25,180 bases of DNA. Source: Chara braunii (lineage: Eukaryota > Streptophyta > Charophyceae > Charales > Characeae). Under the pieces are notes generated by a model. The model was given only the letters and a program-made list of their open reading frames with translations. It made no database searches and was not told the origin of the DNA. Positions 9,821 through 19,179 of the stretch are shown one piece after another. Numbering within the stretch: the first letter of the stretch is position 1; every line of letters starts with the position of its first letter. Both the position numbers and the translations under genes were made by a program. Location of the stretch: positions 1,639,832 to 1,665,011 of the forward strand of contig BFEA01000204.1 of NCBI GenBank assembly GCA_003427395.1, in the 5' to 3' direction.

Positions 9821-11261
9821 ATATATATATATATATATTAACCTATTATTTAATTTAGGAAAATTCTGGTAAAATCGGGTCCGTGGCGCGGACTAGGTTG
9901 GCCGCAGACGTGGCCCCATCTGCGTCCGCTGTCCGAGATCGGACCCGCGGACGCGTCCGCGGGTGTTTCGTAGACGACGAGCCAACATGAGTTGACTCAA
10001 CTTCAAATAACACTTATCAACAAAAGGATAAAAGCATGATTAACATGCATAGCGACACTCAAATGGCGTCTGACCAAAAATATCTCCACTCTGGCTGGGC
10101 TAACACAACTTTTCGACTTGATGAGATGCGTTGCCAAGTCCTTTCATTCCACCCCATACTAACTGCTAGAAAAGAAATACAGATATTTCCCAACTCTCAA
10201 TTTGAGCTAGGATACCATTGCTTTAATAGTGACTTCACTATCTTTCTAACTTTGGTGTGAACGACTTCTGCAAGTAACCCGACGATCACTATTCAAGTTA
10301 GCGGCCGATTTGGACAACCGATACACTGGTTACCCCGCCGAAAACGGGATCCGCTCTCAAATTTGGTGGTTGCGCTGTCCTCCTCGACGATAATGATTCT
10401 TTCCGTTCCAGGGATGATGAAGTACCCGTCTTCATTATAAGAATCTTTAAAGCGTTGCTCTAGTCGCTACTTCCTATCAACCATCTCAACTTCCCCAGGT
10501 TTGCACTTCTTATGGTGTAATCCTATCCGAGAAGGTGTGCCTACTCGCACTCCATCCAAGACTAGTAATGATACGAACTGGGCTTTTCTGGCGCCAGTTC
10601 CCCATACATCAGTGGCTCCTAAGACGACCACTAGAGGGGTATGCTATGGCAACTCTCCTTAAAGTGAGGCGTAAAAAAAAAAAAAAAAAACTTAAGGCCC
10701 TTCCGTGAATAGCCGCAAGTCCTTCCCATAGGAGGTGGTCTGGGATACCCCTCGTCCTTGCCCAAGTCAACCTCGGATTTCAAAAGTCGGGCGGGCTCCA
10801 TCACAACAACATGGTATCCCTCCACAAAGCGGTCCACTCCGAGTAGATAACAGGGCCGACCCCTAAGGCAACGAATCCCTGCCTCAGATGCCTCCTAGGC
10901 AAAGGAAAAAACGTCTTCTATGGCAGGTGAACGATCTCTTGCCGCCTGACGTCAAGGGCAACTTACACAAAGGAGAAGATCACAAAAGAGTAGATCATTC
11001 AGACAGATGGGCATAAACAAAGAGAGGGTTATTCGAGAAAGGATGGGTGACCTCAGAAAAAGGTTTATGTCCAATTGATTTCTTCTCCTTTGTGATCGCT
11101 TTGTTTTTCGTCGCCTTTCTTTTCTTTTTGTTCGAAGCGTACATTCAAGCGTGAAGATGTGAGAACAACCAATCATTCGCCATCTCACGATCGAATCCCA
11201 TTTCATTTCAATAAGCCTCACCTACAATCAGATCAAACAACAAATTAAAAAAGAAAACAAT

Positions 11262-11262
11262 N
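11262..11262. other. Unresolved base N (homologous to 2135)
   Basis: Occupies the same alignment column as the N in the 3' LTR, inside a 169-bp stretch with no difference between the two LTRs. Confidence 0.9.
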
Positions 11263-11318
11263 CAAACCCAAACTCATGTCAGACTCCCATTCACACGCGC
11301 AAACACACATTTCCTCTA

Positions 11319-11464
11319 CCTTTTCAGTGAACATTCAAAGAACAGGATCAAGCAAAGTGCGGGTTCACATAGGTCTCTTATACACATCTAGATGTGTATA
11401 AGAGACAGCCTTTTCAGTGAACATTCAAAGAACAGGATCAAGCAAAGTGCGGGTGCACATAGGT
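11319..11464. repeat. 56-bp direct duplication around adapter
   Basis: The stretch 11319-11374 is repeated at 11409-11464 with a single mismatch (T at 11365, G at 11455). The 3' LTR has only one copy. The two copies abut the adapter on each side, so the duplication is best read as the two ends of one mate-pair fragment, not as genomic DNA. Confidence 0.9.
11373..11408. other. Illumina Nextera mate-pair junction adapter (artefact)
   Basis: The 36 bases are two Tn5 mosaic ends joined head to head: GTCTCTTATACACATCT followed by AGATGTGTATAAGAGACAG. This is the circularisation junction of Nextera mate-pair libraries, lacking only the first two bases (the initial GT is also shared with native sequence). 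It is a synthetic sequence left in the assembly and not part of the organism. Confidence 0.97.
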
Positions 11465-11772
11465 GTGAAGGGGTTTGAGTCAAAACTGACCTTGAATGAA
11501 GTTGAAGAGACGACCCACTCAAGAAAACTGTGTAAAATCGCGCTCCATATGAGACAATCATCAGAATGAGTCGCCATCAAAGCGATCCACACCACTCCCT
11601 AGAACGATCGCTTGCCGCGACACCCTCTCAACACACAATCACCTCCCAGTAATCTGATGGCATCTCTGCGTTGCCGCCACTCGCCACCAATGTCAATGCG
11701 TCACTACGGTGTTATAGACAACACAACATCAATGCCACCACTTCGACGGCACCCCTCTGAGTCAATGCCTGG

Positions 11773-12140
11773 CCGTCGCGAAAACTGGGCAGCGCTTCCG
11801 CACCACTGCCAAAAACCCACTGGTGACGCCAAGAAAATTCGGCAGCGCTTCTGCGCCGCCACTGAAAATGTGTTGTTGCCGCTGCAAAAAACGGGCAGTG
11901 CTTCCTCACCACCACTCAAAATGCGTTGCCGCTGCCGCAAAAGTTCGGCAGCACTTCCGCGTCGCTGCCAAAAGGAACACCGTCGACGTCGCAAAAGTTC
12001 GGCAACACTTCTGCGTCACTGCCAAAAAAAACACCGTCGATGCAGCAAAAGCTCGACAGCACTTTCGCGTCGCTGCCAAAAAACACCGTCGACGCCGCAA
12101 AAGATCGGCAACACTTCCACGCTGCTGCCGCAATTGCCGA
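11773..12140. repeat. 54-bp minisatellite, about 7 units, 5' LTR
   Basis: Homologue of the array at 2555-2865 with one additional unit (a second GTCGACGCCGCAAAA-type copy near 12090). The 238-codon plus-strand frame at 11612-12328 owes its length to this repeat and to the adapter-free right half; it is antisense to the retrotransposon. Confidence 0.85.
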
Positions 12141-12379
12141 AAAAAGCAGCAGTGCCTCCCCCACGACCCTCGCTATGGCTGCGACTATGGCTGGGAGCAT
12201 CTCCACCCTTGTTGAGATGCTGGCTATGGCAGCTTCCTCTCTCAGCCTCAACTGCAAACCTCCACTACTGCTCCCTCTCTCTCTCTCAGTACTCCAGCAA
12301 CATAATGATGCTCTCCACTCCACACTAAGTCAGAATGTGGGCAACACCTCAACTGAGTGAGGATGCTGCTGGCCAGCCC

Positions 12380-12389
12380 TGCTTTTATA
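12380..12389 (-). promoter_or_regulatory. TATA box of the 5' LTR
   Basis: The minus strand reads TATAAAAGC within the same inverted arms (CCAGCCC/GGGCTGG) as in the other LTR. It would drive transcription leftward through R-U5 and the gag remnant, starting near 12355. Confidence 0.55.
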
Positions 12390-13358
12390 GCTGGGCTGGA
12401 GTGGTGGTCAACCACTTGGGGCTCAGCCAAAAAACGGGGCTGAGCCTGACCCTCGATCTGAACTTCGATTGAGGGCTGGGAGTCTTGATGTTCCTCTAGG
12501 AACAAGTCCCAACTTTTGGCAATGCACCCGACCGCCACCCCCAGCCAGGTGCAGCTTCGGAGTGGTTGTATAAAGCCATTTTCAACAGAATGTTGAAATC
12601 AATAGTCTGCTGTCACTTCGAGGTCCAGATGCTTCTCTGCCATGCATCTGGACTGAGGTCGCGAACGAATTCGTGACTGTTTTTTTTTTTTCCAACTCTT
12701 CTCCTCCCTTCTTTCCTTTCATTGCTTTGGCAGCCTTGTTTTTCCCCAAAAAATGGAAGAACAATAAATTAAAGAAAAGAAAGGAATATTTAAAACAAAA
12801 AATAAATAAAAGAAAACTACCTCGTTTTCCTTCAGCCCTGCTTTGCTGGCGGGGTGTGCTCAGCAATGCCCGTTGAGCCACCCCTCCTAAAAGGCAGACC
12901 CAAGTTCAAACTCCATGACAATCAAGTGGGGGTACCAAAAAGTACTCAAATTTTGACGATTTTTAATTAAAAACTCGCTATATAAAAAAATATGAAAAAA
13001 TCAAGCGCGTGGGTTAGGTGCCCACGCATCCACAAAACAAATATTCAAAGTCCGGAAAAATAATTTCGACCATCAAATAAATGCTGGCGCGAACCAAAAA
13101 ACAAGAAAAATAACCTTTCCCCCTTCGAAGCTTTAAACCCATTTTCTCTCTTTTTTTTTTTTTTTTTTTTCCAGGTGCCTTGCCAACGAGGCAGGTTAAA
13201 TCTCACGTGAGGCATCAAATGCCTCACTCACCTCATACTCACACTAATGTTGTAGTGCCCTGTATTTTTTTCTTTTTTTTTTCTCTCTTTCATTGGCATA
13301 AACCAATGGCCACTTCAAATTCGTTGAACACCCACAGACTTCTGAAATACAAACCCGA

Positions 13359-13621
13359 GTTCGAATCCTAATGAAAATGTGTTTTCCCTTGCTGCAGCTT
13401 GGCCTTGGCAATGCGGCAGGGCAGTTCATGGTGCCATTGGGCACCCATGAACTTTTGAAACACAAACTCAAGTTCAAATCCAGATGTAGCTGGGTGAACG
13501 GGGCTGGGTCCTTTTTCACAGCTGCTGCCCCCCTTTCATATCCTGCCAGCAATGCAGGGTAGTCCGTGGGCGTTGGCCCCCCCCCCACAAACTGCTGAGA
13601 CACAAACCTGAGTTCGACCCC
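13359..13621 (+). repeat. tRNA-like B-box modules in the 5' LTR U3
   Basis: Counterparts of the 3' LTR modules: GTTCGAATCC at 13359, GTTCAAATCC at 13472 and GTTCGACCCC at 13612, each preceded by a CTGAAAYACAAAC-like stretch. Their presence in both LTRs shows they predate the insertion. Confidence 0.35.
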
Positions 13622-14344
13622 TGTTGGGGATCCACGACGGGATTTTTTTTTTGACCACTTCTCGATTTATGCGTGTCGTCCTTGCGCAGAGGCCACCAAT
13701 GATCGGCGTGACTGTTCCTGGCCGTACGATCTAGCGATCGAACGACCGAAAAACGGCCGCGCTCGTTACCTGGGGCAGCTCCAAAAGGAGCTAGCTTGGT
13801 GATATCGTCGTCGGGCTCGATCCCAACGCCGACTGGGTGAAAGTCTGTTGTGGTACCTATTGGGATAGCTCCTACTACGGGAGCTAGACCAGCAGTTCTT
13901 CGGTATGAAGAGCTGCCGCCAGCAGGCCATCCCAAAAAACCTTAGCAGGCTTTACCTACCGTTTTCCCACCGTCGACCAGCCTCACCGCCATCTGCACGA
14001 CAATCGTTTAGCGGCATGGCACGCATGTCGTCGTGGTATACACGGATCGACATAGAAAAATCAGCGCACCTACGACTTATGTCGCGCGACACTCCTTTAG
14101 ATAGTATAAGTCTAATGCTCCCACCGATGGCATGCCCCTGCAGCCTTATCGGGAACCGTGGACGACATGCCATACTACCGACTCCCATTGTTTCGATCAG
14201 ACGTCAACGACGTCAGACTCTTGAAACGTTCAAGTCTCTCAGTCATGGGGTTGGTCTGAATAAACTTACGCAACGTCATTCTCATTAAGTCTCCCAATCC
14301 AACGAAAAAGAGTGGGACTCTGCCGTTAAAAAAAACTCGGGCAG

Positions 14345-14448
14345 AAACCCTCTCAGGGGTTTTTGTCCCGACACCGCAATGTGATAAAAAGGAATGAATC
14401 AAAAACCCTCTCAGGGGTTTTTGTCCCGACACCGCAATGTGATAAAAA
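14345..14448. repeat. 46-bp direct repeat over the LTR/flank junction
   Basis: The 46 bases at 14345-14390 recur without change at 14403-14448, 58 bp apart. Each copy contains the last 29 bases of the LTR plus 17 bases of flank (CCGCAATGTGATAAAAA). It may be a true tandem duplication or an unmerged contig overlap. Confidence 0.9.
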
Positions 14449-16802
14449 TGATTGAATGGACAATGCGGTGCAAGTGGAATCTCAACAAGCAATGTGCATT
14501 CTGATACATACAAAATGGCGCCTTGTGGCGCTGCGGAAGACTTAGATACAAGTCCTGACGTGATCGGGACTGACCTTTATCATGTAGTGCAAGACAACGT
14601 AGCAGAATGCTAGGATACCAATGACTAACCCGATCAACGTTGCAACACAGACCCAACATACATCATTCTCATCACGCGTGTGAAGGGGCGTGGCGCTATG
14701 CACAAGAAGAAGGCGCCAGGTCCAGATCATGCACAAAGGAAGAGGAGGGGAACATATGAAGAAGAGGGGGACAGATGGGAATGTCGTCAACACCAAGTCT
14801 TTGTTACGAGTCCCAAATAATCCCTCGTCAAAATGTTTGAAGCCCAAATGTCGAGTCTGGATCCAAATGTCACCAAGCCCGCTCTCTCATAGTTTGCTGA
14901 TGCAGTGAAGTCATGTAGCGAGAGGGTGAGATGGAGATGGTGGACTGAGGAGAGGAAGAAGAAGAACTCTCTCTCTCTCATATGCCAGGTACTAACTTGT
15001 GAAGTTGGCGCTGTGCTGCAAGTACCTCGAAGACGAAGCTGGAGCTATGGCGTTGCAAGTAAGTATCCTTGGCCTCCACCCAATCTCTCTCTGTCTAGTA
15101 CTATCCTAGCTCCTAAGCGCGCCCAATGCTGAAGACTATTGCTAACGCTACTAGCGCCCAATGCTGAAGACTACTGCTAGCCCTACTACTACTTTTGCAG
15201 CGCTCCTCCAGAGTGCGAGTGCCGAATCCTGAAGACTACCTCCTGCCTCCTGAACTGCACGTGAAGTGCCTGGGAAGTACCTAGGAACTACCTAGCAACT
15301 ACCTGCAGCCTGCAGGGCGGGCCAATCTTATATAGTGCTGGCCCATCCTGGAGGCTGCTCTTGCCAATGCCAAAACGTGCCAGACCCTAGGGTTGAAGCT
15401 CAAACAAAGGTTGTCTTGAAAATAGGCCAAAAATGGCCTGAGCTAAAACCCTGGTCTGGTGCCTACGTTTCAGGGCAGGTCGATCTTATGAGGGCCTGAA
15501 AACGGCCCTCAGTTTCAGGCTGAAAAGACTCAGGGCCGAAAAGGCCCTGATTTAGGCCGAAAAGATGATGTATTCCAGCATAGACCAATGACAAGACTCT
15601 TCTTCTTCGCGAACCAATCTCCTCCTCCTTATCTCCTCCCCTCTTATTCAAACAAGAAATAACAATAATAATGTTGAATGGTTGAACTAGAATCAATGTC
15701 CGAATCCCACTTCTACTGCAGGCACAACATGAGGTCCACGGTAGCCATGGCCACCCTTCCTCTTCCTCTACATGCAGGCTGAGGCTATGGCGGAGCACTG
15801 AGGGCTCTACCCTTCTGTCTAAAGGACAACCCAAAGTAGTTATGTTGCTGTCCTTCTGCCCTAAGGTCGCATCAGGCAGCTATGCCGCTACCCACTCAAC
15901 CGTCATGCCTGACTCAGTCCCGAGCTTCCTTGATGCGGCACTAACCCGACAGGGGCCTTTCAGATGCAACGCCTAACAAGGTGATGAAGATGGTGTTTAC
16001 CATAGCCACGTAAGTACCTCGCCACTCTCCTGCTTGGTCCCCTTCTCCCTCCTCCTCCTACCGGTAGAGCTCCACCATAGCCAAGGTGGAAGTCCCGACT
16101 TCTTCCTCCCAGCAACGCTATAGAAGTCAACGCTCTTCCAACCAGCACTCCTGCAGCGTGACGCCCAACTCGCACACTGAAGAATGAGGCCGAGCTCTTG
16201 CCTCGGCCTTTTGATACAACGGCCTGCTTGCCTCTTGGGCGGTGACTTCCAGGCCGCTCGGCCTCCCAAGCAACCGGTACCTCCTCCCTTTCGAAGGGAA
16301 ACATCATTGCAGACTTTGATATTGCCCGTACAGGCTCTAGACTCAGACTGGATGGACTTGTACCGGCCTAGACCTAGCCTACCGCTACTAGGCCTTAAAA
16401 AATGCTAACTTTGTCTTCTTTTGCTCGGCCTCGAGTACCCGGCACATTTACTGCTACTGGGTGCGGTACCGGCCTACCTGCTACTTGAGTGTTTTTTCGC
16501 TGCTCCAGGTGCTGCGGGCCCCTGGCTCCGCTACTTGAGTGTTTTCCCTTGCTGCAACCCTCAATGCCACGACCACAGGTAAGTATCGACCCTACGGGCC
16601 TGCCAAACGAGCAAGTACCCTTGCGGGTTACGCACACACTTATGTTGACAAGCACTCAGACAGGCACGCAAGTCAACAAACACGCACACATATAGACTTA
16701 GAAAACACAGCAGAATGCAGGAATCTCAGCAAGGCATCCATTCCACCGGTAGAACTTCATAAATCAGCTATGCTCTCAGTCTGTTTTATGGCGGGTCATT
16801 AC
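14449..16802. other. Non-coding, repeat-like flank; no supported gene
   Basis: I see no reading frame with a recognisable domain. A 35-bp tandem pair (GCGCCCAATGCTGAAGACTA plus 15 bases) lies at 15119-15153 and 15154-15188, with a weaker third copy near 15212. Short AGGGCC/GGCCCT palindromic strings cluster at 15470-15560. The string GTGTTTTCCCTTGCTGCA near 16540 also occurs in the 5' LTR at about 13379, and CTACTTGAGTGTTTT is duplicated at about 16481 and 16532. The stretch may be an older LTR of a related element. Confidence 0.4.
15327..15338 (-). promoter_or_regulatory. Possible TATA box in the right flank
   Basis: The minus strand reads CACTATATAAGATT, flanked by GGGCCAGC and GGCCCGCCC, an inverted arrangement resembling that around the LTR TATA boxes at 3111 and 12380. 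If real it would point leftward. There is no other support. Confidence 0.3.
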
Positions 16803-17077
16803 AGGAGCATAAATCCTTACGTCCAAGCTACCTGTGTTCAAGAATTTGACTACTGGAATGTGAAACATTATTCGCCCTCTTACACAAGTCTCGTATCTCA
16901 GGATTACAAGGGGATTATTGAACCCAATTACTTCATAAAGTCTACCTCTCACAACAATTATTCTTGCTACTGAGAGTATTCTTCTTGAGCCCTCTTCACT
17001 TTCCATACAAAATGTATTATGACCGACCAATTATTCCTTGAAAACATAAGCCCCTCAACAGGTGGAGACAGTATCCC
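16803..17077 (-). pseudogene. Array unit 1, unrecognised repeated protein family
   Basis: Leftmost copy of a minus-strand tandem array. It opens with GILSPPVEG (17051-17077), followed by a shift of frame. The second half reads NPLVILRYETC and ends VVKFLNTGSLDVRIYAP (to 16803). These match the PPIPES, PYxIxxYE and DLDxYDIRIYVP positions of the other units in the same order and spacing. The frame change between the two halves means it cannot encode one protein unless an intron lies between them. No known domain was recognised. Confidence 0.6.
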
Positions 17078-17208
17078 AGTGAAAGGCCTAACATAGGTAC
17101 TCCAAGAGAAGCTCTCCCCTACTTGTCCAAGTCTTATTTTCTCATCATGCATTATATCCGACGCTCGTTGCCAACATCGACCACTTTACACTCTTCAAAC
17201 CTATGTCA

Positions 17209-17509
17209 TGGCACATAGATCCCAATATCAAACTCATCAAGGTCAATAAAATAGCAGGTAAGAACATACATACCATCATGTTCCCATCCTAGATTCTTTA
17301 GTGCCTCATACCTCACAATCTCGTAGGGAATCACAACTCTCCTTATAAAATTAAGAGAATTAAGCAGTTTATCAAAATCTTCCTTACTCAGCTTCCTATA
17401 TCCATTGCCCAACCTAATCCAGGGTTTCACTTTTGAAGGTACGTATGATCGGCTCATTTGTGTCTTTCTTGACAAAATATCAGGTAAAGGAGGAGCTGGG
17501 AATCCCTCA
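17209..17509 (-). pseudogene. Array unit 2, best preserved copy
   Basis: An uninterrupted frame (17206-17553, no ATG at its upstream limit) contains all family motifs in order: FPAPPLPDIL (about 17479-17508), a basic segment, KLLNSLNFIRR, VIPYEIVRYEALKNLGWEHD and VLTCYFIDLDEFDIGIYVP. A TGA follows the final P. Compared over the last 18 codons with unit 3, I count 12 third-position differences against 4 first- and 4 second-position differences, the pattern left by selection on protein sequence. It could be an exon of a multi-exon gene or a tandem duplicate turned pseudogene. I do not recognise the family; aromatic, acidic C-terminal strand-like sequence suggests a small folded domain. Confidence 0.65.
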
Positions 17510-17632
17510 AAGACAACAAATCGAGTAGATCCAATGAAACACTTCTCTTTCAAGTTTTTTTTTCTCTCTCAGTACAACTTCCTCGACAAATCCCCAGCAT
17601 GTCGCATAGACAACGTCAACACTTCTTTCTTT

Positions 17633-17987
17633 AGGAACATAAATTCTTACATCATATATGTCCAAGTCTGTAAAGTAGAATGTCAGGACATGAAACCGTT
17701 CCTACTCCCATCCACTCTCGACCATCTCATACTTGATAATCTTGTATGGTAACACTTCTTTCTCACTTAAGGCGTTCAGTGATCCCAGGAGACACTCGGC
17801 CTTTTTCTTGCTTGGACTTGAACCTCTGCCAAATTCCATTCTTCTCTGTTTGATTTCCTCTGCTGAAGTTTCTCTTGTTCTCATGACAACCTTCTCATTT
17901 CTTCCACCTCAGTACCATATTAATTATTGGCAACCAATTACTTCCGTTACAGTAGCTCTCAGGAATAGGAGGAATTAGAATTGTCTC
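17633..17987 (-). pseudogene. Array unit 3, frameshifted copy
   Basis: Begins with ETILIPPIPES (17955-17987), then changes frame. The second frame has an ATG at 17882-17884, a charged segment, CLLGSLNALSEKE, VLPYKIIKYEMVESGWE, an in-frame TAG at 17702-17704 exactly where unit 2 has H, then VLTFYFTDLDIYDVRIYVP and a further short open tail. The alignment with unit 2 across the TAG is unbroken, so the stop is a lesion within a homologous domain and not a natural end. Confidence 0.65.
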
Positions 17988-18121
17988 ATAGGTTATTGGC
18001 ATTAACCCCCATTCCACTCTCTTCTTTCGTTTAGTTAGATCTGCCTTTTCGTCATAGATAGACTGAACAATAATTTCCCATAACCAGTAAAGGCCTCACC
18101 ATCGTTGCAACCCCCCTTCTT

Positions 18122-18460
18122 GACGTAGGGACGAATATCATAGATATCTCCCTCGAAGAAGTGAGCCAGTATTACACAGATGGTTGAACTGCCAGAGTGG
18201 TAAACCCAACAATGCTCATACTGATAGGGAAATAGCCTTTTAATAGTAAATTTTGAGAGTTTTTTTTTTCCAGTGAATCGACAGTTAACATCTTGATGGA
18301 ATCGCTTACCCTCTGACTCGTTCTCTTCTTTCTCAGTTCTTCAAGGATATAAAGGGCTAATAAGGCATATCTGTGATCAAGCCTGATCCTCTCCAATGAA
18401 CAACGTCAGTCTCCTTCTCTAGTCCAGTGTAGTACCTCACACATGAGGAGATAAGACCCA
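18122..18460 (-). pseudogene. Array unit 4
   Basis: Opens with WVLSPHV (18440-18460), the counterpart of ILSPPVEG in unit 1. A long charged segment (ELRKKRTSQRVSDSIK) follows in another frame, then LFPYQYEHC and VILAHFFEGDIYDIRPYV ending at 18122. The YDIRxYV signature and the PY...YE pair match units 2 and 3. Spacing of its opening motif from that of unit 3 is 473 bp, close to the 478 and 432 bp between the others. Confidence 0.55.
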
Positions 18461-18502
18461 GTTAGTGACTGAAAACTTCCAATAAAATAATGACTCACTT
18501 AA

Positions 18503-18560
18503 GATGTCAAAGTCAATCTGAAAATTCAGACATTGACAACAGTTCTCATATCCTAATCAA
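18503..18560 (-). pseudogene. Array unit 5, truncated C-terminal half
   Basis: Reads GYENCC...LNFQIDFDI, resembling the RYE...DLDxYDI part of the family, with a one-base shift before it that otherwise gives IRxxYE-like codons. It ends on the right near the degraded PBS at 18614, so the rest of the unit is missing. Similarity is short and the call is tentative. Confidence 0.35.
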
Positions 18561-18613
18561 AGCTCAAAGTTGTTACTGACCCAGGCTCGTTCCGGACACG
18601 AAAATTTTTAATG

Positions 18614-18631
18614 TCCTCGGCAATGGCGTCA
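18614..18631 (-). other. Degraded primer binding site of a second element
   Basis: The minus strand reads TGACGCCATTGCCGAGGA, 15 of 18 matches to the tRNA-Asp PBS; all three differences are G to A. A TG...(plus) LTR-type end lies four bases beyond, at 18636. The 11-mer GTCACGCAGGA occurs 54 bp into the adjoining sequence (18690), against 46 bp into both LTRs of the first element (233 and 8103). It suggests a related minus-oriented element whose LTR begins at 18636. Confidence 0.5.
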
Positions 18632-18635
18632 TTTT

Positions 18636-19120
18636 TGTCGCACTTTTTTCCATTTTGGCCTCTTCAGGCAACCAGAAAGCCAACAGGCTGTCACGCAGGA
18701 TTTGGTTGATGATTCCAGTAAATAAAATAAATTAATTAAAGCAAATCCCTTCCTGTTGTGTGCGTCCGGCTTCGAGCGAGACCCTTCAATTACGGTCTTC
18801 GTCGGTCACCGGTTTTAGGAATCTTTTATTTTGATTCGGAACAACAAAAAATCATGCGAATAAGAATCACAAAATGCGGATATGTCATGCATGTATTAAT
18901 TTTGCCAATTTACTAATTTTGAGAACTGCGATAGGGTCGTCAGAGAACATGATCACCGAGCAAAACAATATAAAGGATGCATGACTGACCGACTCAAGCA
19001 ATGACGAGGATAAATGAGGGAAGAATAAAAATTCGTAGTAATCTCAGAGAGTACACATGTAGAGAGCATGACCAGCATTAGTCAAGAGTCCTCACTCATC
19101 CCTCTGAATCTCACACTCAA
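18636..19120. other. Possible LTR end; otherwise no gene seen
   Basis: AT-rich sequence right of the degraded PBS with an (AAATA/TTAA)-rich patch near 18720-18740. If the PBS is real this is the R-U5 end of an LTR. I cannot find a second copy in the window, so the other LTR would lie outside it or be lost. Confidence 0.3.
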
Positions 19121-19179
19121 TCTCTCATTTTGTTGCATGTCTCTTGTGCTTTCGGCCAAGTCTCCGTACCCTCTGAGGT

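Larger units (their letters stand above)
8687..9973. mobile_element. Non-autonomous TIR DNA transposon, hAT-like
   Basis: Present in the 5' LTR and absent from the 3' LTR, whose sequence at 828-835 keeps the empty site ACGACGAG. The insert is flanked by an 8-bp duplication, ACAACGAG (8679-8686) and ACGACGAG (9974-9981), with one mismatch. Its ends are imperfect inverted repeats: CTATGAATCCCCC and, on the opposite strand, CTACGAAACACCC, about 13 of 17 matched. Subterminal GC-rich blocks carry five TCCGCGG/CCGCGGA motifs (8725, 8740, 8751, 9945, 9956), a strong hairpin (8730-8769) and a perfect 22-bp palindrome (9943-9964). The core has only microsatellites and A/T runs; no transposase frame was found. 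An 8-bp duplication suits hAT (or P) superfamily elements; the terminal bases do not clearly match a named family. Confidence 0.8.
187..14373 (-). mobile_element. Non-autonomous giant-LTR retrotransposon (LARD/TR-GAG-like)
   Basis: Two long direct copies (187-5041 and 8057-14373) start at the same TG and end at the same CA, and similarity stops abruptly on both sides of each copy. A tRNA-Asp-type primer binding site lies two bases inside the right copy and a polypurine tract abuts the left copy, both readable only on the minus strand. The element therefore runs right to left. The 3.0-kb interior carries a decayed gag-like frame with a zinc knuckle and no recognisable protease, reverse transcriptase, RNase H or integrase, so mobility would need proteins supplied by another element. 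Known plant groups with this layout are LARDs and TR-GAG elements; the PBS is the type used by many Ty3/gypsy elements. No clear 5-bp target duplication was found (TCCGT at 182-186 against CCGCA at 14374-14378). Ends of the LTRs differ by roughly one base in eight by eye, so the insertion is not recent. Confidence 0.88.
8057..14373 (-). repeat. 5' long terminal repeat (6.3 kb)
   Basis: Aligns across its length with 187-5041. Extra length comes mainly from the TIR transposon at 8687-9973, an additional minisatellite unit and the adapter-linked duplication at 11319-11464. The last kilobases on the right are U3, with the TATA box at 12383-12389; the left part is R-U5. Divergence from the other LTR is uneven: roughly 13 percent by eye at both ends but near zero around the shared N. 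Confidence 0.88.

Noticed and set aside
11373-11408. Palindrome as a natural transposon end or operator
   Set aside because: It matches the synthetic Tn5 mosaic-end junction almost base for base.
11612-12328. 238-codon plus-strand frame, the longest in the window
   Set aside because: Its length is due to a stop-poor 54-bp minisatellite. Several other frames are open over the same bases and it lies antisense in an LTR.
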